Positions 1 through 9,161 of a stretch of 64,000 nt of DNA are shown here, one piece after another. The stretch lies in assembly GCA_038250905.1 (NCBI GenBank), contig JBBSBV010000006.1, forward strand, positions 1 through 64,000, given 5' to 3'. The position numbers and the translations under genes are program-made. The notes beneath the pieces were generated by a model. The model saw nothing but the letters and a program-made list of their open reading frames with translations. It was not told the DNA's origin and did no database searches. Every line of letters starts with the position of its first letter. Position 1 is the first letter of the stretch. The DNA comes from JAENVU01 sp038250905 (GTDB lineage: Bacteria; Actinomycetota; Acidimicrobiia; IMCC26256; JAENVU01).

Positions 1-68
1 GTCAAGTCCTCCGGCGACTTGTAATCAGCGAGCAACTCATCGAGCAGCTCTTGGCGGATCTCTCCCAT
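1..68 (-). CDS. IS256-family transposase, N-terminal fragment (runs off left edge)
   Basis: Reading the minus strand from the ATG at 68 gives MGEIRQELLDELLADYKSPE and then DL at the window edge. This is the characteristic N-terminus of IS256-family (DDE, transposase_mut) transposases, which usually begin with a KELLDELLxDYKxPEDLLG-type stretch. A purine-rich stretch (GGAAGGGAAG) precedes the ATG and serves as ribosome binding site. Only about 22 codons are visible; the catalytic domain lies outside the window, so completeness cannot be judged. Recognition rests on this short motif plus the terminus-like sequence upstream of the start. Confidence 0.72.
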   Translation of the reverse strand, partial: MGEIRQELLDELLADYKSPEDL

Positions 69-139
69 GACGCTTCCCTTCCGAGACGAGCTCCGCTCGC
101 CTCCGGTCTAGCGCCCCTTACACAGACAACCGGACACCC
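1..139 (-). mobile_element. Terminal part of an IS256-family insertion sequence
   Basis: Upstream of the transposase start, the minus strand carries GGTTGTCTGTGTAAGGGGCG (about 112-131). It resembles IS256-family ends, which commonly contain a CTGTGTAA core. The exact boundary cannot be fixed because the other end and any target duplication are outside the window; it probably falls between 129 and 142. RHS-type coding sequence begins immediately after, in a frame open back to the stop at 68-70, so the element appears to sit in or directly against the RHS gene. Confidence 0.55.
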
Positions 140-142
140 TCG

Positions 143-3100
143 ATGGGTCCGTGCGGATCGTCCGGTGGTCCGTGGCCGATCCGCAAGACCGACCCGACGA
201 CCGGGGCGACGACAACGTTGGGGTCAACGCTCACGTCGGTGCGGACCATCACGATTGGAACTGACAACAATCTCTACGTCACGGCCTACGACTTCACCTT
301 CGGCAACTCCTCGGTCTATTCGATCAACAAGACGACCGGGGCGGAAACACGCGTCGCGGCGTTGTCTGGAGTTGCCACGGCGATGACGGCCGACTCCGCT
401 GGCCTGTACGTGTCGATGAATAGCTCGACGTTGCTCGTGACGTACGCGGGAACGGTGTCGACGATCACGTCATCCTTCGCTGGGTCCTGGCTCGAATCAG
501 CCGGCAGCTACCTGTATGCGACTGCTGGCCCTGACAACAACCGCGTATGGCGCATCGCAAAGTCAGACGGGACGCTGGTCCCGGTCGCGGGGTCCGGGAC
601 GAGCGGCTATCAGGACGGCACCGGAACCGACGCATGGTTCAACGGCATCGCCGGGATCGGTACCGACGGCACGAATGTGTTCGTCGCTGATAGCGCCAAC
701 CTCCGTATCCGGAAGATCGTGCCCGGTTCGGCGCTTCCGAGTTCGTTCTCGAGTGCGCCGAACTCGACGGTCAATATCGGTCCGGCTCAGGTTTCGACCG
801 TCGCTGACACGTCCGTCGGGCTCGGCGGGAGCGTCGTGAGTAACGGTGGACTGTTCGTGACTGCGGTCGGAGCGATCAAACGAGTCGATCTCGCGTCCGG
901 TGCAGTGACGACCGTGACGGGCTCGGGAACCGCGTCACCAGGATGGACATGCACCAACAGCGCGACGCCGTCCCTAGTGACGTTCCCGGATACGGGGCCG
1001 ATCGCATCGGACGGCTACTACCTCTACACCGTCTCGCAGTGCGGCGGTGGTATCTCGACATGGCAGGTCCGGCGTACGTCGATCGCAACGGGCGCGACAT
1101 CCTTGGTCACAACCAACGGGGTCACGAGCTCTGGGTTCCAGCCGAGCATGGTGTTCGGCCCCGATGGTTTTCTTTACGTCGTTCAGGGCAACACTGTCCG
1201 ACGTATCGATCCGATCTCAGGTAACGAGTGGGACATCGTCTCGGGTATACCAGTGCTCGCGCTCACTTCGGTGACCGCCGACAGCGCCGCGCTGTACATG
1301 GTCGGTAACTCGTCGACCAACAACGATCGCTACCTCATGAAGGTGACGTTGTCCAGCCTTGCGTTGACGACCATGGTCACGTATCCCGCATCCGACACGT
1401 GGAAGCCGTATCGGTTGGCAGTTGCTGGTGCATACATCTATGCGACAGATCAGGTATATCTGCCGGGATGTACATGTTCCGCGATCTATCGACTCAAGAA
1501 GTCGACACCAGCCTCGAAGACGTTGATTGCCGGCGGTGTCACCGGTGGCTACCAAGACGGCGTGGGGGTGAGCGCCTACTTCAACGGCGTGTCGAGCCTC
1601 GCAACCGATGGCAAGAACATTTACGCGGCGGATAGTGGGAACCATCTGATCCGCCTGCTGGTTCCGGGTCAGTACCCGAAGGGCGACGCGTTACCGAATC
1701 CTGGGGGGTGCCCGTGTCAGCAGCGTCCGATTGGACCACCGGTCGAGGCGGGCTCGGGGAACTTCTACCACTCGTTCGCTGACATCGGGATCCCAGGCCG
1801 TGCTGGGGGGATCGGGGTGAGTCGGACCTATTCGGCGAGCGTCGCCGGCCAGGACGGCATGTTCGGGTGGGGTTGGTCGTCGCCGTATTCGATGCGGATC
1901 GACCCCGGCCCGTACACAACAACAACCGGTCCCACGATGCGGGTGACTCAGGAGAACAGCACCGTCGCGCAGTTCGGGTGGAACGGTTCGGCATGGGTGG
2001 CCCCGACGGACCTCTTCGCGACGTTGGTGCACAACGGTGACGGTTCGTGGACGTTCACGCGACGGGCTAGGGAACGGTTCGTGTTCAACAGTCTCGGCTA
2101 TCTGACCCAGATGATCAGCGCGAATGGGTTCGCGGGGTCGCCATCACCTGCGGTCGCAGCGGCGTATACGACGACGTTGTTCTACGGCTTCGGGTTGCTG
2201 GTCTCGGTCACCGATCCGGCCGGCCGAAGCCTCACCTTCACCTACAACACGAACCTGAAAATCTCTGATGTGACCGACCCCACCACCCGGCACGTTCACT
2301 ACGACTACAACCCGGCAGGCGAGTTGACCGATGTCACCGACGTCGCTGGCGGGAACTGGCACTTCACCTACGACCCGGGTGGTCAACATTTGATGTTGAC
2401 GATGCGCGATCCCCGGGTCAAGACGATCGTCGCCAACGTGTACGACGACTCGGGGCGAGTGACATCACAGACCGACGCGCTTGGTCGGGTGACGTCGTTC
2501 GATTACACCTCGATCGCGAACTCGGTGTTGGTGACCGAACCGGGCAACAATCTCGTGGGCGCAAACAAGACGCTGTACACCTACAGCAATGGGACGTTGG
2601 TGTCCGAAACGCACGGGTACGGGTCGGCGGCCCCGTCGACGTGGTCGTTCACCTATGACACGACCACGGGGACCCCGTTGACGGTCACCGACCCCCGTGG
2701 TCACGTGACGACGACGAACTACGACGGGAACGGGAACCGCACCAAGCAAATCGTGGACACCGGCGACGCCACCCACCTGAACCTGACCACGAACTGGGCC
2801 TACGACGCATTGAACGACCTCTTGACGGTCCAAGACCCGAAATCAGTCACGACCACGTACACCTACGACACCGCAGGGAACCTGACGAGTTCGTCAACTC
2901 CGTGGGTGGAACAGCCCGGGACGAACCAGGTGGCGATCTTCTGGCACGGCGACGCTGCACACCCGGGTGACGTGACAAATGTGACCGACCCATCGGGACG
3001 AACTTCGAACGCGTCGTATGACGCGAGCACCGGCGACCTGTTGTCATCGACGACACCAGCGGGCGACAAAACGACGCACACGTACGACTCGTTGGGCCGC

Positions 3101-6100
3101 CGGCTGACGATGGTGTCACCGAAGGGGAACGCGAGCGGCGGGACACCGTCCAACTTCACGACGAAGTTCACCGTCAACGCGTTCGGTGACGTCCTGACGG
3201 TCAAGGATCCGCTCGACGCGTCGGACCCGAACAATCACACGACCACCACAACCTACGACCCAGACAGGAACGCTAGAACGGTCAAGGACGCGAAGAATCA
3301 GACCACGACCTACAACTACGACGACGAAAGTCAGCTCATCAGCGAAGATCGTCCCGACACCCCCCAAACCCATTTGTTGACCGATTACTGGCCGGATGGC
3401 TCGCTGAAGTCGCAGACCGACGGGGCTGGGAAGATCACCAGCTACAACTATGACGAACAGGGTCGACTGACATCAATGATCGATCCGAACAGTCGGACGA
3501 CCGCTTACGGCTATGACCCGGGTGGGAATCAGACCAGTGTGACGAACCCGTCCGGTCAGGCCACCGTCATCGTGTACGACGCCGCCGACCGGCGCGTCGC
3601 GATGGTGTACTCGGATGGTGTCACGCCTGGCGTGTTGATCGGTTACGACAACGACAGCCAACGCACCGTCATGGCAGATGGGACCGGCGTCCAGTCGTGG
3701 ACTTGGGACAGCCTTCACCGCCTGAGTTCCCAGACTGACGGCGCGGGACAGACCGTCGGGTACGGGTATGACCTTGCTGGTCGGAAGACATCGATTACCT
3801 ACCCGGGGACGGGCAAGGTCGTGACCCTGACGCCTGATACGTCTGGCCGTTTGCACACCGTTGCGGATTGGATGACGCCCACGAACACGAATACCTTCGA
3901 TTACGACCCGAACTCGAACCAGACGACGGCGACGTTCGCGAACGGTGTCATCGGAACGAACACGTACGACAACGCCGATCGGTTGATGGGGATCCAGACG
4001 AAGAAAGGCGCATCGACTCTCGCCAACTGGGTCTACACCCGCGACAACGCCAACCTGCTGTCCGGGGTCACTTCGACCGGGGTGGGACCGACCGAGACCT
4101 ATACGCATAACCCGCTCAACCAGCTCGGCACCCAAGGTGCCAGCAGTTACACCTACGACAGTGCCGACAACCTGACGAAACTCGCGAACGGTACCCGTCA
4201 GGTGTTCGACTCCGCGAACCAGCTGTGTTGGACGTCGCCGACGACTTCGTCGGCATGTGGTTCACCGCCGGCGGATGCCACGACCTACGGGTACGACGCT
4301 CGCGGGAATCAGCAGTCGAAAACGACGAACAGCACCCCGGTGCAATCCTCGAACCTCTACGACCAGTCGGACCGGCTCGCGTCGGCGTCAGGCCCGTACC
4401 TGCCGACGAAGCCACTCGGCCTGTTCAACGCGGTTACCCCGGTGCGGGTCCTCGACACACGGTCAGGGTCGCCGATCGGGACCTGCTATCAGCCGAACAC
4501 GACCATGTTGACGAACTGCGCGACACCGGCGATGACGGCGAACACGACGAGATTCGTGCAGGTCTCGGGTGTGAACGGTGTGCCTGCGTCGGGTGTGACT
4601 GCAGTTGCGGTCAATGTCACCGAGTTCGCGCCGGCCGCAGCCGGGATCGTGACGGTGTTCGCGTCGAATGCGACGTCCACGACCCGGGACCTGACCTACG
4701 CGAATGGGGTCACAAACTCGAACGCGGTCGTGGTGCAACTCGGTCCGGATGGTCGGCTCGGTATCAAGGCATCGGCCGGTGTTCCGGGTATCGCGGTCGA
4801 GGTCCTCGGGTATTACTACAAGTCGACGTTCATCCCGACGATTCCGCCGAGTCCGGTTGGCACGCCACCGGTTCCCACCGGCGGCGTGTACACGCCGGTC
4901 ACACCGACCCAGATCGCGACCGGAACCGTGACCGCATCCAACAGCGTGAACATCCCGGTCACGGGCACAGGCGGTGTCCCGGCTGCGACTGTTGCGGGTG
5001 GCGTTTCGGGTGCGGTCTTGCAACTGAACGTGACTGGCACGACCGCAGCGGGTTTCGCGCAGGTGTGGGACACCGGCTCGACTCGACCAAATGCGCGAAG
5101 TTTGTCGTTCCTGAATGCCGATAACGCGACGGAGATGATTGTCACGAAACTTTCCGCCTCCGGTCAAGCGAGCCTCTTCGCCAGCGGGAGCAACATCACG
5201 TACACGGTCAAGGTCATCGGCTACTACACCGCGAGCCCACTCACGCCCGGGACGTTCACTGTCTCCCAGACCCCGACCCGTGTGTTGAAGACGACCGCAA
5301 CGGTCATCGGGACGTGTACGCCGAGCCCGTGCGCGCAACTCGCCGCGAACTCGCAGAAGTCGGTGCAGGTCACCGGCCAGGCCGGTGTCCCGAGCACCGG
5401 CGTCAAAGCGGTGATCGTCGTCGCCACGAATCAGAATGCCACCGCAGCAGGCAACCTGGCCTTGTCGAACACCGCGGGGACACCGTCACCGGTCGTGACG
5501 TTCGCTAACGGAGAGGCGCAGTCGAACACGACGGTGGTGCCGGTCGACGCTGACGGCAAGGTCGTGTTCCGCAACAACAGCACCGGCGTCCTGGACGTGT
5601 TCCTCGACGTCATCGGCTGGCAGAACTCCGGCGCCACTACCTACTCCTACGACGGCGACGGCCTCCGTACCAAGAAAACCGCGCCCGACGGGACCGTCAC
5701 CACCTTCCTCTGGGACCACTCATCCGGACTGCCCTTGCTCCTCGGAGAGAAGACCGGCACCAACCAGACGTTCTGGATCAACGGCCCCGGAGGTCTCCCG
5801 GTCGAAGAAATCCGACCCGACAACGTCACTGTCCGCTACTACCAACACGACCAGATCGGTTCCACCCGACTTATCACCGACCCGACCGGCGCCAACATCG
5901 GCACCGCCAACTACGACCCCTACGGGAAAGTCTCCAGCACCACAGGAGTCACCACACCCCTCGGGTTCAGCGGCCAATACACCGACACCGAAACCGGATA
6001 CCAATACCTCCGAGCCCGCTACTACGACCCGAACACCGGACAATTCCTAACCCGAGATCCGCTGGTCGCCGAGACAAGGTCCGCCTATGGGTATGTGGCT

Positions 6101-6547
6101 GGGAACCCGCTCAACTCCATTGACCCGACCGGTTTGGCCGAGCACTGGTCTGAGGAGTGGATGAACAAGACTCACGGCGAGTTGGTGGCAGAGTTCGCAG
6201 GAAACTGCGATGAGCTTCGCGACGCGATGTTCCTACTCATTTCGGAGCTCTCAAGTCGTGATCTGGACCTACGTCGAAACAAGAAGGGCTTCGAACTACA
6301 CGACACCGATCACAACGGTCACCTCTACTACTACCGGTCTGTCCAGAGCCTCCTGCAGAGATTGATCGAGCTGCACGAGGAGCTTTGCGAGTGGAACTAC
6401 TCGGAGGAGCGGAAGGACTGGGAAGCCTGGGTGCACCAGAAGCCGGCGCCGTTAGGCCACCCGGGCAAGACGCTCAAGGAATACGAAGAGAGCAAGAACG
6501 AGACGAGCTGGTGGGAGGACTTCGCTCGTCATACGGTGCTGTCGTGA
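143..6547 (+). CDS. RHS/YD-repeat polymorphic toxin, 5'-truncated
   Basis: Giant surface or secreted RHS protein of 2134 visible residues. Residues 1-515 hold NHL-type beta-propeller repeats; two near-copies of a GYQDGxGxxAxFNG motif end in VADSANLRIRK and AADSGNHLIR. RHS/YD repeats (many YDxxGxL units) run from about 545 to 1420. Three tandem beta-rich domains (about 1426-1560, 1578-1697, 1705-1829) interrupt the YD region, which resumes with YSYDGDGLRTKKT. The RHS core ends at NPLNSIDPTGL near 2000. The last 135 residues are a helical tip, the presumed toxin. No signal peptide or ribosome binding site precedes 143, and propeller sequence starts almost at residue 1, so the 5' end is probably lost to the adjacent IS. 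GC looks lower than in the housekeeping genes. Whether it is still translated is unknown. Confidence 0.85.
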   Translation: MGPCGSSGGPWPIRKTDPTTGATTTLGSTLTSVRTITIGTDNNLYVTAYDFTFGNSSVYSINKTTGAETRVAALSGVATAMTADSAGLYVSMNSSTLLVTYAGTVSTITSSFAGSWLESAGSYLYATAGPDNNRVWRIAKSDGTLVPVAGSGTSGYQDGTGTDAWFNGIAGIGTDGTNVFVADSANLRIRKIVPGSALPSSFSSAPNSTVNIGPAQVSTVADTSVGLGGSVVSNGGLFVTAVGAIKRVDLASGAVTTVTGSGTASPGWTCTNSATPSLVTFPDTGPIASDGYYLYTVSQCGGGISTWQVRRTSIATGATSLVTTNGVTSSGFQPSMVFGPDGFLYVVQGNTVRRIDPISGNEWDIVSGIPVLALTSVTADSAALYMVGNSSTNNDRYLMKVTLSSLALTTMVTYPASDTWKPYRLAVAGAYIYATDQVYLPGCTCSAIYRLKKSTPASKTLIAGGVTGGYQDGVGVSAYFNGVSSLATDGKNIYAADSGNHLIRLLVPGQYPKGDALPNPGGCPCQQRPIGPPVEAGSGNFYHSFADIGIPGRAGGIGVSRTYSASVAGQDGMFGWGWSSPYSMRIDPGPYTTTTGPTMRVTQENSTVAQFGWNGSAWVAPTDLFATLVHNGDGSWTFTRRARERFVFNSLGYLTQMISANGFAGSPSPAVAAAYTTTLFYGFGLLVSVTDPAGRSLTFTYNTNLKISDVTDPTTRHVHYDYNPAGELTDVTDVAGGNWHFTYDPGGQHLMLTMRDPRVKTIVANVYDDSGRVTSQTDALGRVTSFDYTSIANSVLVTEPGNNLVGANKTLYTYSNGTLVSETHGYGSAAPSTWSFTYDTTTGTPLTVTDPRGHVTTTNYDGNGNRTKQIVDTGDATHLNLTTNWAYDALNDLLTVQDPKSVTTTYTYDTAGNLTSSSTPWVEQPGTNQVAIFWHGDAAHPGDVTNVTDPSGRTSNASYDASTGDLLSSTTPAGDKTTHTYDSLGRRLTMVSPKGNASGGTPSNFTTKFTVNAFGDVLTVKDPLDASDPNNHTTTTTYDPDRNARTVKDAKNQTTTYNYDDESQLISEDRPDTPQTHLLTDYWPDGSLKSQTDGAGKITSYNYDEQGRLTSMIDPNSRTTAYGYDPGGNQTSVTNPSGQATVIVYDAADRRVAMVYSDGVTPGVLIGYDNDSQRTVMADGTGVQSWTWDSLHRLSSQTDGAGQTVGYGYDLAGRKTSITYPGTGKVVTLTPDTSGRLHTVADWMTPTNTNTFDYDPNSNQTTATFANGVIGTNTYDNADRLMGIQTKKGASTLANWVYTRDNANLLSGVTSTGVGPTETYTHNPLNQLGTQGASSYTYDSADNLTKLANGTRQVFDSANQLCWTSPTTSSACGSPPADATTYGYDARGNQQSKTTNSTPVQSSNLYDQSDRLASASGPYLPTKPLGLFNAVTPVRVLDTRSGSPIGTCYQPNTTMLTNCATPAMTANTTRFVQVSGVNGVPASGVTAVAVNVTEFAPAAAGIVTVFASNATSTTRDLTYANGVTNSNAVVVQLGPDGRLGIKASAGVPGIAVEVLGYYYKSTFIPTIPPSPVGTPPVPTGGVYTPVTPTQIATGTVTASNSVNIPVTGTGGVPAATVAGGVSGAVLQLNVTGTTAAGFAQVWDTGSTRPNARSLSFLNADNATEMIVTKLSASGQASLFASGSNITYTVKVIGYYTASPLTPGTFTVSQTPTRVLKTTATVIGTCTPSPCAQLAANSQKSVQVTGQAGVPSTGVKAVIVVATNQNATAAGNLALSNTAGTPSPVVTFANGEAQSNTTVVPVDADGKVVFRNNSTGVLDVFLDVIGWQNSGATTYSYDGDGLRTKKTAPDGTVTTFLWDHSSGLPLLLGEKTGTNQTFWINGPGGLPVEEIRPDNVTVRYYQHDQIGSTRLITDPTGANIGTANYDPYGKVSSTTGVTTPLGFSGQYTDTETGYQYLRARYYDPNTGQFLTRDPLVAETRSAYGYVAGNPLNSIDPTGLAEHWSEEWMNKTHGELVAEFAGNCDELRDAMFLLISELSSRDLDLRRNKKGFELHDTDHNGHLYYYRSVQSLLQRLIELHEELCEWNYSEERKDWEAWVHQKPAPLGHPGKTLKEYEESKNETSWWEDFARHTVLS

Positions 6548-6617
6548 TCTCACCCGCTGCCGTGCCATACGGCGCCGCGAAGAATGAGCCGGCACCAGAT
6601 GAGAATAATCGGGTGCC

Positions 6618-6971
6618 GTGGCGATGATTACCTCTCTGTCCTCGGCTGTCGACTTCGTGGCGGAGGACTCAGCCGGTGATGATCCCGGATGGGTGGAACT
6701 CTGCGGTTTCTTCGGTTCACTGCCGAACGAAGGCGCTCGCTGGGTCGCACTCAAGGCGACGGCATCCGCGGTCGGCTCGTCGAGATCGCTGTCGATGATC
6801 AATGTCTACGTATTCGAGGCACTACTCGAAGAGACGGGCGATGTCCTTGCGCAGCGCCTCCACGAGACGGCCGACGTCCCGCAAATCCGCAGAATGCTAG
6901 AGAAGACCCTCGTCTCCGACGGCGTCGACGAAGTCATCAGTCGGTTCCTTGACGGCAATGTCGATCCGTAG
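6618..6971 (+). CDS. Candidate immunity protein for the RHS toxin
   Basis: A 117-residue acidic, predicted soluble and helical protein starting 70 bp after the RHS stop on the same strand. It starts at GTG 6618 or ATG 6624; neither has a clear Shine-Dalgarno sequence. No family is recognised from sequence. The immunity role is inferred only from position: polymorphic-toxin RHS genes are normally followed by a small cognate immunity gene. It has no signal peptide, which fits a cytoplasmic antitoxin. Confidence 0.55.
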   Translation: MAMITSLSSAVDFVAEDSAGDDPGWVELCGFFGSLPNEGARWVALKATASAVGSSRSLSMINVYVFEALLEETGDVLAQRLHETADVPQIRRMLEKTLVSDGVDEVISRFLDGNVDP

Positions 6972-7157
6972 CCACCCTCGCCGCATCCGGTGGATGCAAC
7001 TGTGGCGTTCGCGACTGGGGGGAGTGCTGCCCGCTGCGTGCCGTGCGTGCGCCCGAGAAGGGTGAGTCGCAGCTTCTTGATTCCTATGCGAGCCGGATGC
7101 GATCGCCAAAGGACGAATCGAGATGCCAATCGTCATGATCCCCGTAGGTAGTCTAGG

Positions 7158-7319
7158 AGCGGTTGCGGTACACCGGAGACACACCATCCGACCAAGCCGG
7201 TCGAGTGTTACGGCCCCGAGGCGTCGGCGTACACCGAGCAGCGGTTGACCGGTCGGACGGTGGAGTTGGAACTCGATGTCGAGCACCGCGACATCTACGG
7301 CCGGTTGCTTGTCTACTGA
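7158..7319 (+). pseudogene. 5' fragment of a staphylococcal-nuclease-like gene, split by the integrated element
   Basis: The frame ending at TGA 7317 reads GTPETHHPTKPVECYGPEAS, continues through a GRTVELELDVEHRD segment and stops after YGRLLVY. These are hallmark segments of SNase-fold (thermonuclease) proteins. It continues in frame in the fragment at 16502-16669, which begins with the matching next strand. Upstream of 7158 a stop (7149) interrupts the frame and no signal peptide or start is visible, so the 5' end was already lost or degraded. The stretch 6972-7157 holds no other recognisable gene. Confidence 0.72.
7305..7316 (+). other. attL core of the integrated element
   Basis: TTGCTTGTCTAC here and TTGCTCGCCTAC at 16502-16513 match at 10 of 12 positions and sit at the same place in the two halves of the SNase-like gene. 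Joining the halves at this point restores a continuous frame, YGRLLVYVILDGRRFND. This is what excision by the nearby serine recombinase would give. Serine integrases use short imperfect cores with a 2-bp crossover; which dinucleotide is used cannot be told. Confidence 0.65.
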
Positions 7320-7338
7320 ATATGCATAAACTCGGAGG

Positions 7339-8730
7339 ATGTCTGTTAAGACCAAGCCCCTGGCCGCGACGTATTGCCGTATTAGCTACGACAAGCGAAA
7401 GAACGAGGCCGGCGTCGACCGCCAGCAGGCCGACACCGACGCGCTCGCACGCAAGCTCGGGTACCGCGTCGTGGAGCGCATCGTCGACAACGACCGCTCG
7501 GCCAGCCGTCGCGCCCGCCATCGTCGCGACGGGTTCCATCGGCTGCGCGAACTTGTCGAGACGAACGCGGTGAACGCAGTCATCGTCTATGACCTCGACC
7601 GCTTCACCAGAAACCCCGACGAACTTGGTGCGTGGATCGACGCGGCGGCGATGAACCCTGGCGTGAAGCTCATCACGACCGGCGACATTCTCGACTTGAG
7701 CGACGACGATGCGATCTTCAAGGCACGCATCCTGCTCGCCGTCGCCGAGAAGGAAGCAAGCAACACGGCCCGCCGGGTCAAGCGCGAAGCTGCAGCCGCG
7801 GCCGAGAAGGGCGTCCCGCGTTGGTCGGTACGGCCGTTCGGCTTTCAACTTGACGGCACGCACGTCCCGGCCGAGGTCGCCCACCTGCGCGCCATGTACG
7901 CCGACGTCATCGCCGGCCGCTCTCAGTCGGCCATCGCTCTCGACCTCAACGAGAGCGGCGTGGCGAACCCGACCGATGCGCCCTGGCAGTCGGCGACGAT
8001 CGGGTTCCTGGTCCGGAACCCGCGCAACGCGGGCCTGCGCGCGCATCTCGGCAACGTGGTTGGTCGCGCCGCCTGGGAGCCGATCGTCACCGAGAAGGTG
8101 TGGCGCGATGCGGTCGCCGCGCTCGACGCCCGCAAGGCCGGATCTCGGCCGCACCCGCGGTCACTGCTCGGTGGGCTCGTGCGCTGCGCCAGCTGCGGCG
8201 GCACGATGTCGCGGTCGGGACGCGGGTATCGCTGTGTGCTCCGATCGGACGGCCGCCAGTCGAACTGCGGGACCATGTCGATCGCCGCCGACTCGCTCGA
8301 CCGCTACGTCACCGGGCTGGTGCTCGCCGCGCTCGGCGCGACCCGACCCAAGGAGAAGGCGAAGGCCGTGAAGGACTCCGGGCATGGGCAGCAGCGCGCC
8401 GAGGTACTCAAACTCCAGGCCAACCTCGAAGAAGTCGCAGCGATGTTCGGGCGAGGGGAGCTATCGCTGTCGGAATTCAAGGCGGCGAAGCAGCCACTCG
8501 ACCTTCGGCTCGCGGCTGCGACGAACCTGCTCGCCCGCACCGACACTGACGCCGCATTGGAACGGATCGCCGGTCCGCCCGCGACGCTCGCCGAGCGGTG
8601 GGACAGCCTCGACGTCGCGCTGCGAGGCCGCATCGTCGGTACCGTCATCGAGTCGATCACGGTGCGTAAGTCGACGCGCAACACGGGGACGTTCTCGCCG
8701 GAGCGTCTCACGGTGCGATGGGTGAAGTGA
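7339..8730 (+). CDS. Large serine recombinase (site-specific integrase)
   Basis: 463 residues. The N-terminal resolvase domain (about 8-150) starts LAATYCRIS with the presumed nucleophile Ser16, followed by GVDRQQAD and VIVYDLDRFTRNPDE. A recombinase domain follows (about 165-260; ATIGFLVRNPRNAG). A zinc ribbon follows it (CASCGG and, further on, two single Cys near RCVLRSDGRQSNC). A C-terminal helical/coiled-coil region completes the protein. This is the usual layout of actinophage-type large serine integrases, at the shorter end of their length. The gene lies 22 bp from the left att core, as expected for an integrase. Oddly, the GGAGG that looks like the ribosome binding site directly abuts the ATG with no spacer. 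Confidence 0.92.
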   Translation: MSVKTKPLAATYCRISYDKRKNEAGVDRQQADTDALARKLGYRVVERIVDNDRSASRRARHRRDGFHRLRELVETNAVNAVIVYDLDRFTRNPDELGAWIDAAAMNPGVKLITTGDILDLSDDDAIFKARILLAVAEKEASNTARRVKREAAAAAEKGVPRWSVRPFGFQLDGTHVPAEVAHLRAMYADVIAGRSQSAIALDLNESGVANPTDAPWQSATIGFLVRNPRNAGLRAHLGNVVGRAAWEPIVTEKVWRDAVAALDARKAGSRPHPRSLLGGLVRCASCGGTMSRSGRGYRCVLRSDGRQSNCGTMSIAADSLDRYVTGLVLAALGATRPKEKAKAVKDSGHGQQRAEVLKLQANLEEVAAMFGRGELSLSEFKAAKQPLDLRLAAATNLLARTDTDAALERIAGPPATLAERWDSLDVALRGRIVGTVIESITVRKSTRNTGTFSPERLTVRWVK

Positions 8731-8786
8731 CGGCCGACTGATAGACGCGTACGGCGATTGCGGCCGTCGCGAGTGACCGGCGACGG

Positions 8787-8832
8787 TTGACGCAGTAACG
8801 GGTTGATCGGTAGATTCTCGGCTGACCCGAGA
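8787..8832 (+). promoter_or_regulatory. Candidate promoter with overlapping operator-like palindrome
   Basis: TTGACG (8787-8792) and TAGATT (8811-8816) form a sigma70-like pair with an 18-bp spacer. A 6-bp inverted repeat, TCTCGG-CTGAC-CCGAGA (8816-8832), begins at the last base of the -10 and would cover the start point. It lies in the 263-bp gap after the integrase and would drive the two micro-genes and the replication-type gene. A repressor site is an inference; no repressor gene is recognised in the element. Confidence 0.4.
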
Positions 8833-8993
8833 GTGGCTCAGGCGAGATGCAACGGTCTCGTCACCGGTCGGATATAGGGCACCAGCGCATCCGCGTCAGG
8901 CACCAAGCAGGGATGGGCGAGCTGGTCTGAACGGTCCGACAGCAATGTCCGGGAACCCGGCCCCGGCAAGAACTCTTCACCAAGGAGAGCGTC

Positions 8994-9161
8994 TTGCCTG
9001 CCGTCCCGAGTCACTTGTTAGGCGTCGCCGGTCGCAAAGAACACGCCGCCGCGCGCCGAGAAGCTGAGGCCGTCCGACTCCGCACCGAAGCTGGCGAGCT
9101 GCGCGCGCGTCACGCCGCCGAACAGGCCAAGCTGCCGAAGTCGAAGCGGAGCGCGTCGTGA
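8994..9161 (+). CDS. Small basic/helical element protein, unknown function
   Basis: 55 residues from TTG 8994, preceded by AAGGAG six bases upstream, a well-spaced ribosome binding site. The product is Ala/Arg/Glu-rich and predicted as one long amphipathic helix (RKEHAAARREAEAVRLRTEA). Its stop overlaps the next gene's GTG start (GTGA at 9158-9161), the usual sign of translational coupling. Its place between integrase and replication-type gene suggests a small regulatory or accessory protein; no family was recognised. Confidence 0.5.
   Translation: MPAVPSHLLGVAGRKEHAAARREAEAVRLRTEAGELRARHAAEQAKLPKSKRSAS

Noticed and set aside
51..386. A short frame overlapping the IS end and the RHS start
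   Set aside because: It crosses the junction between two different elements, has no ribosome binding site and loses to the RHS frame, which is clearly homologous.
6972..7157. Searched for a gene between the immunity candidate and the SNase fragment
   Set aside because: Frames are broken on both strands and carry no recognisable motif; the DNA may be a degenerate remnant.
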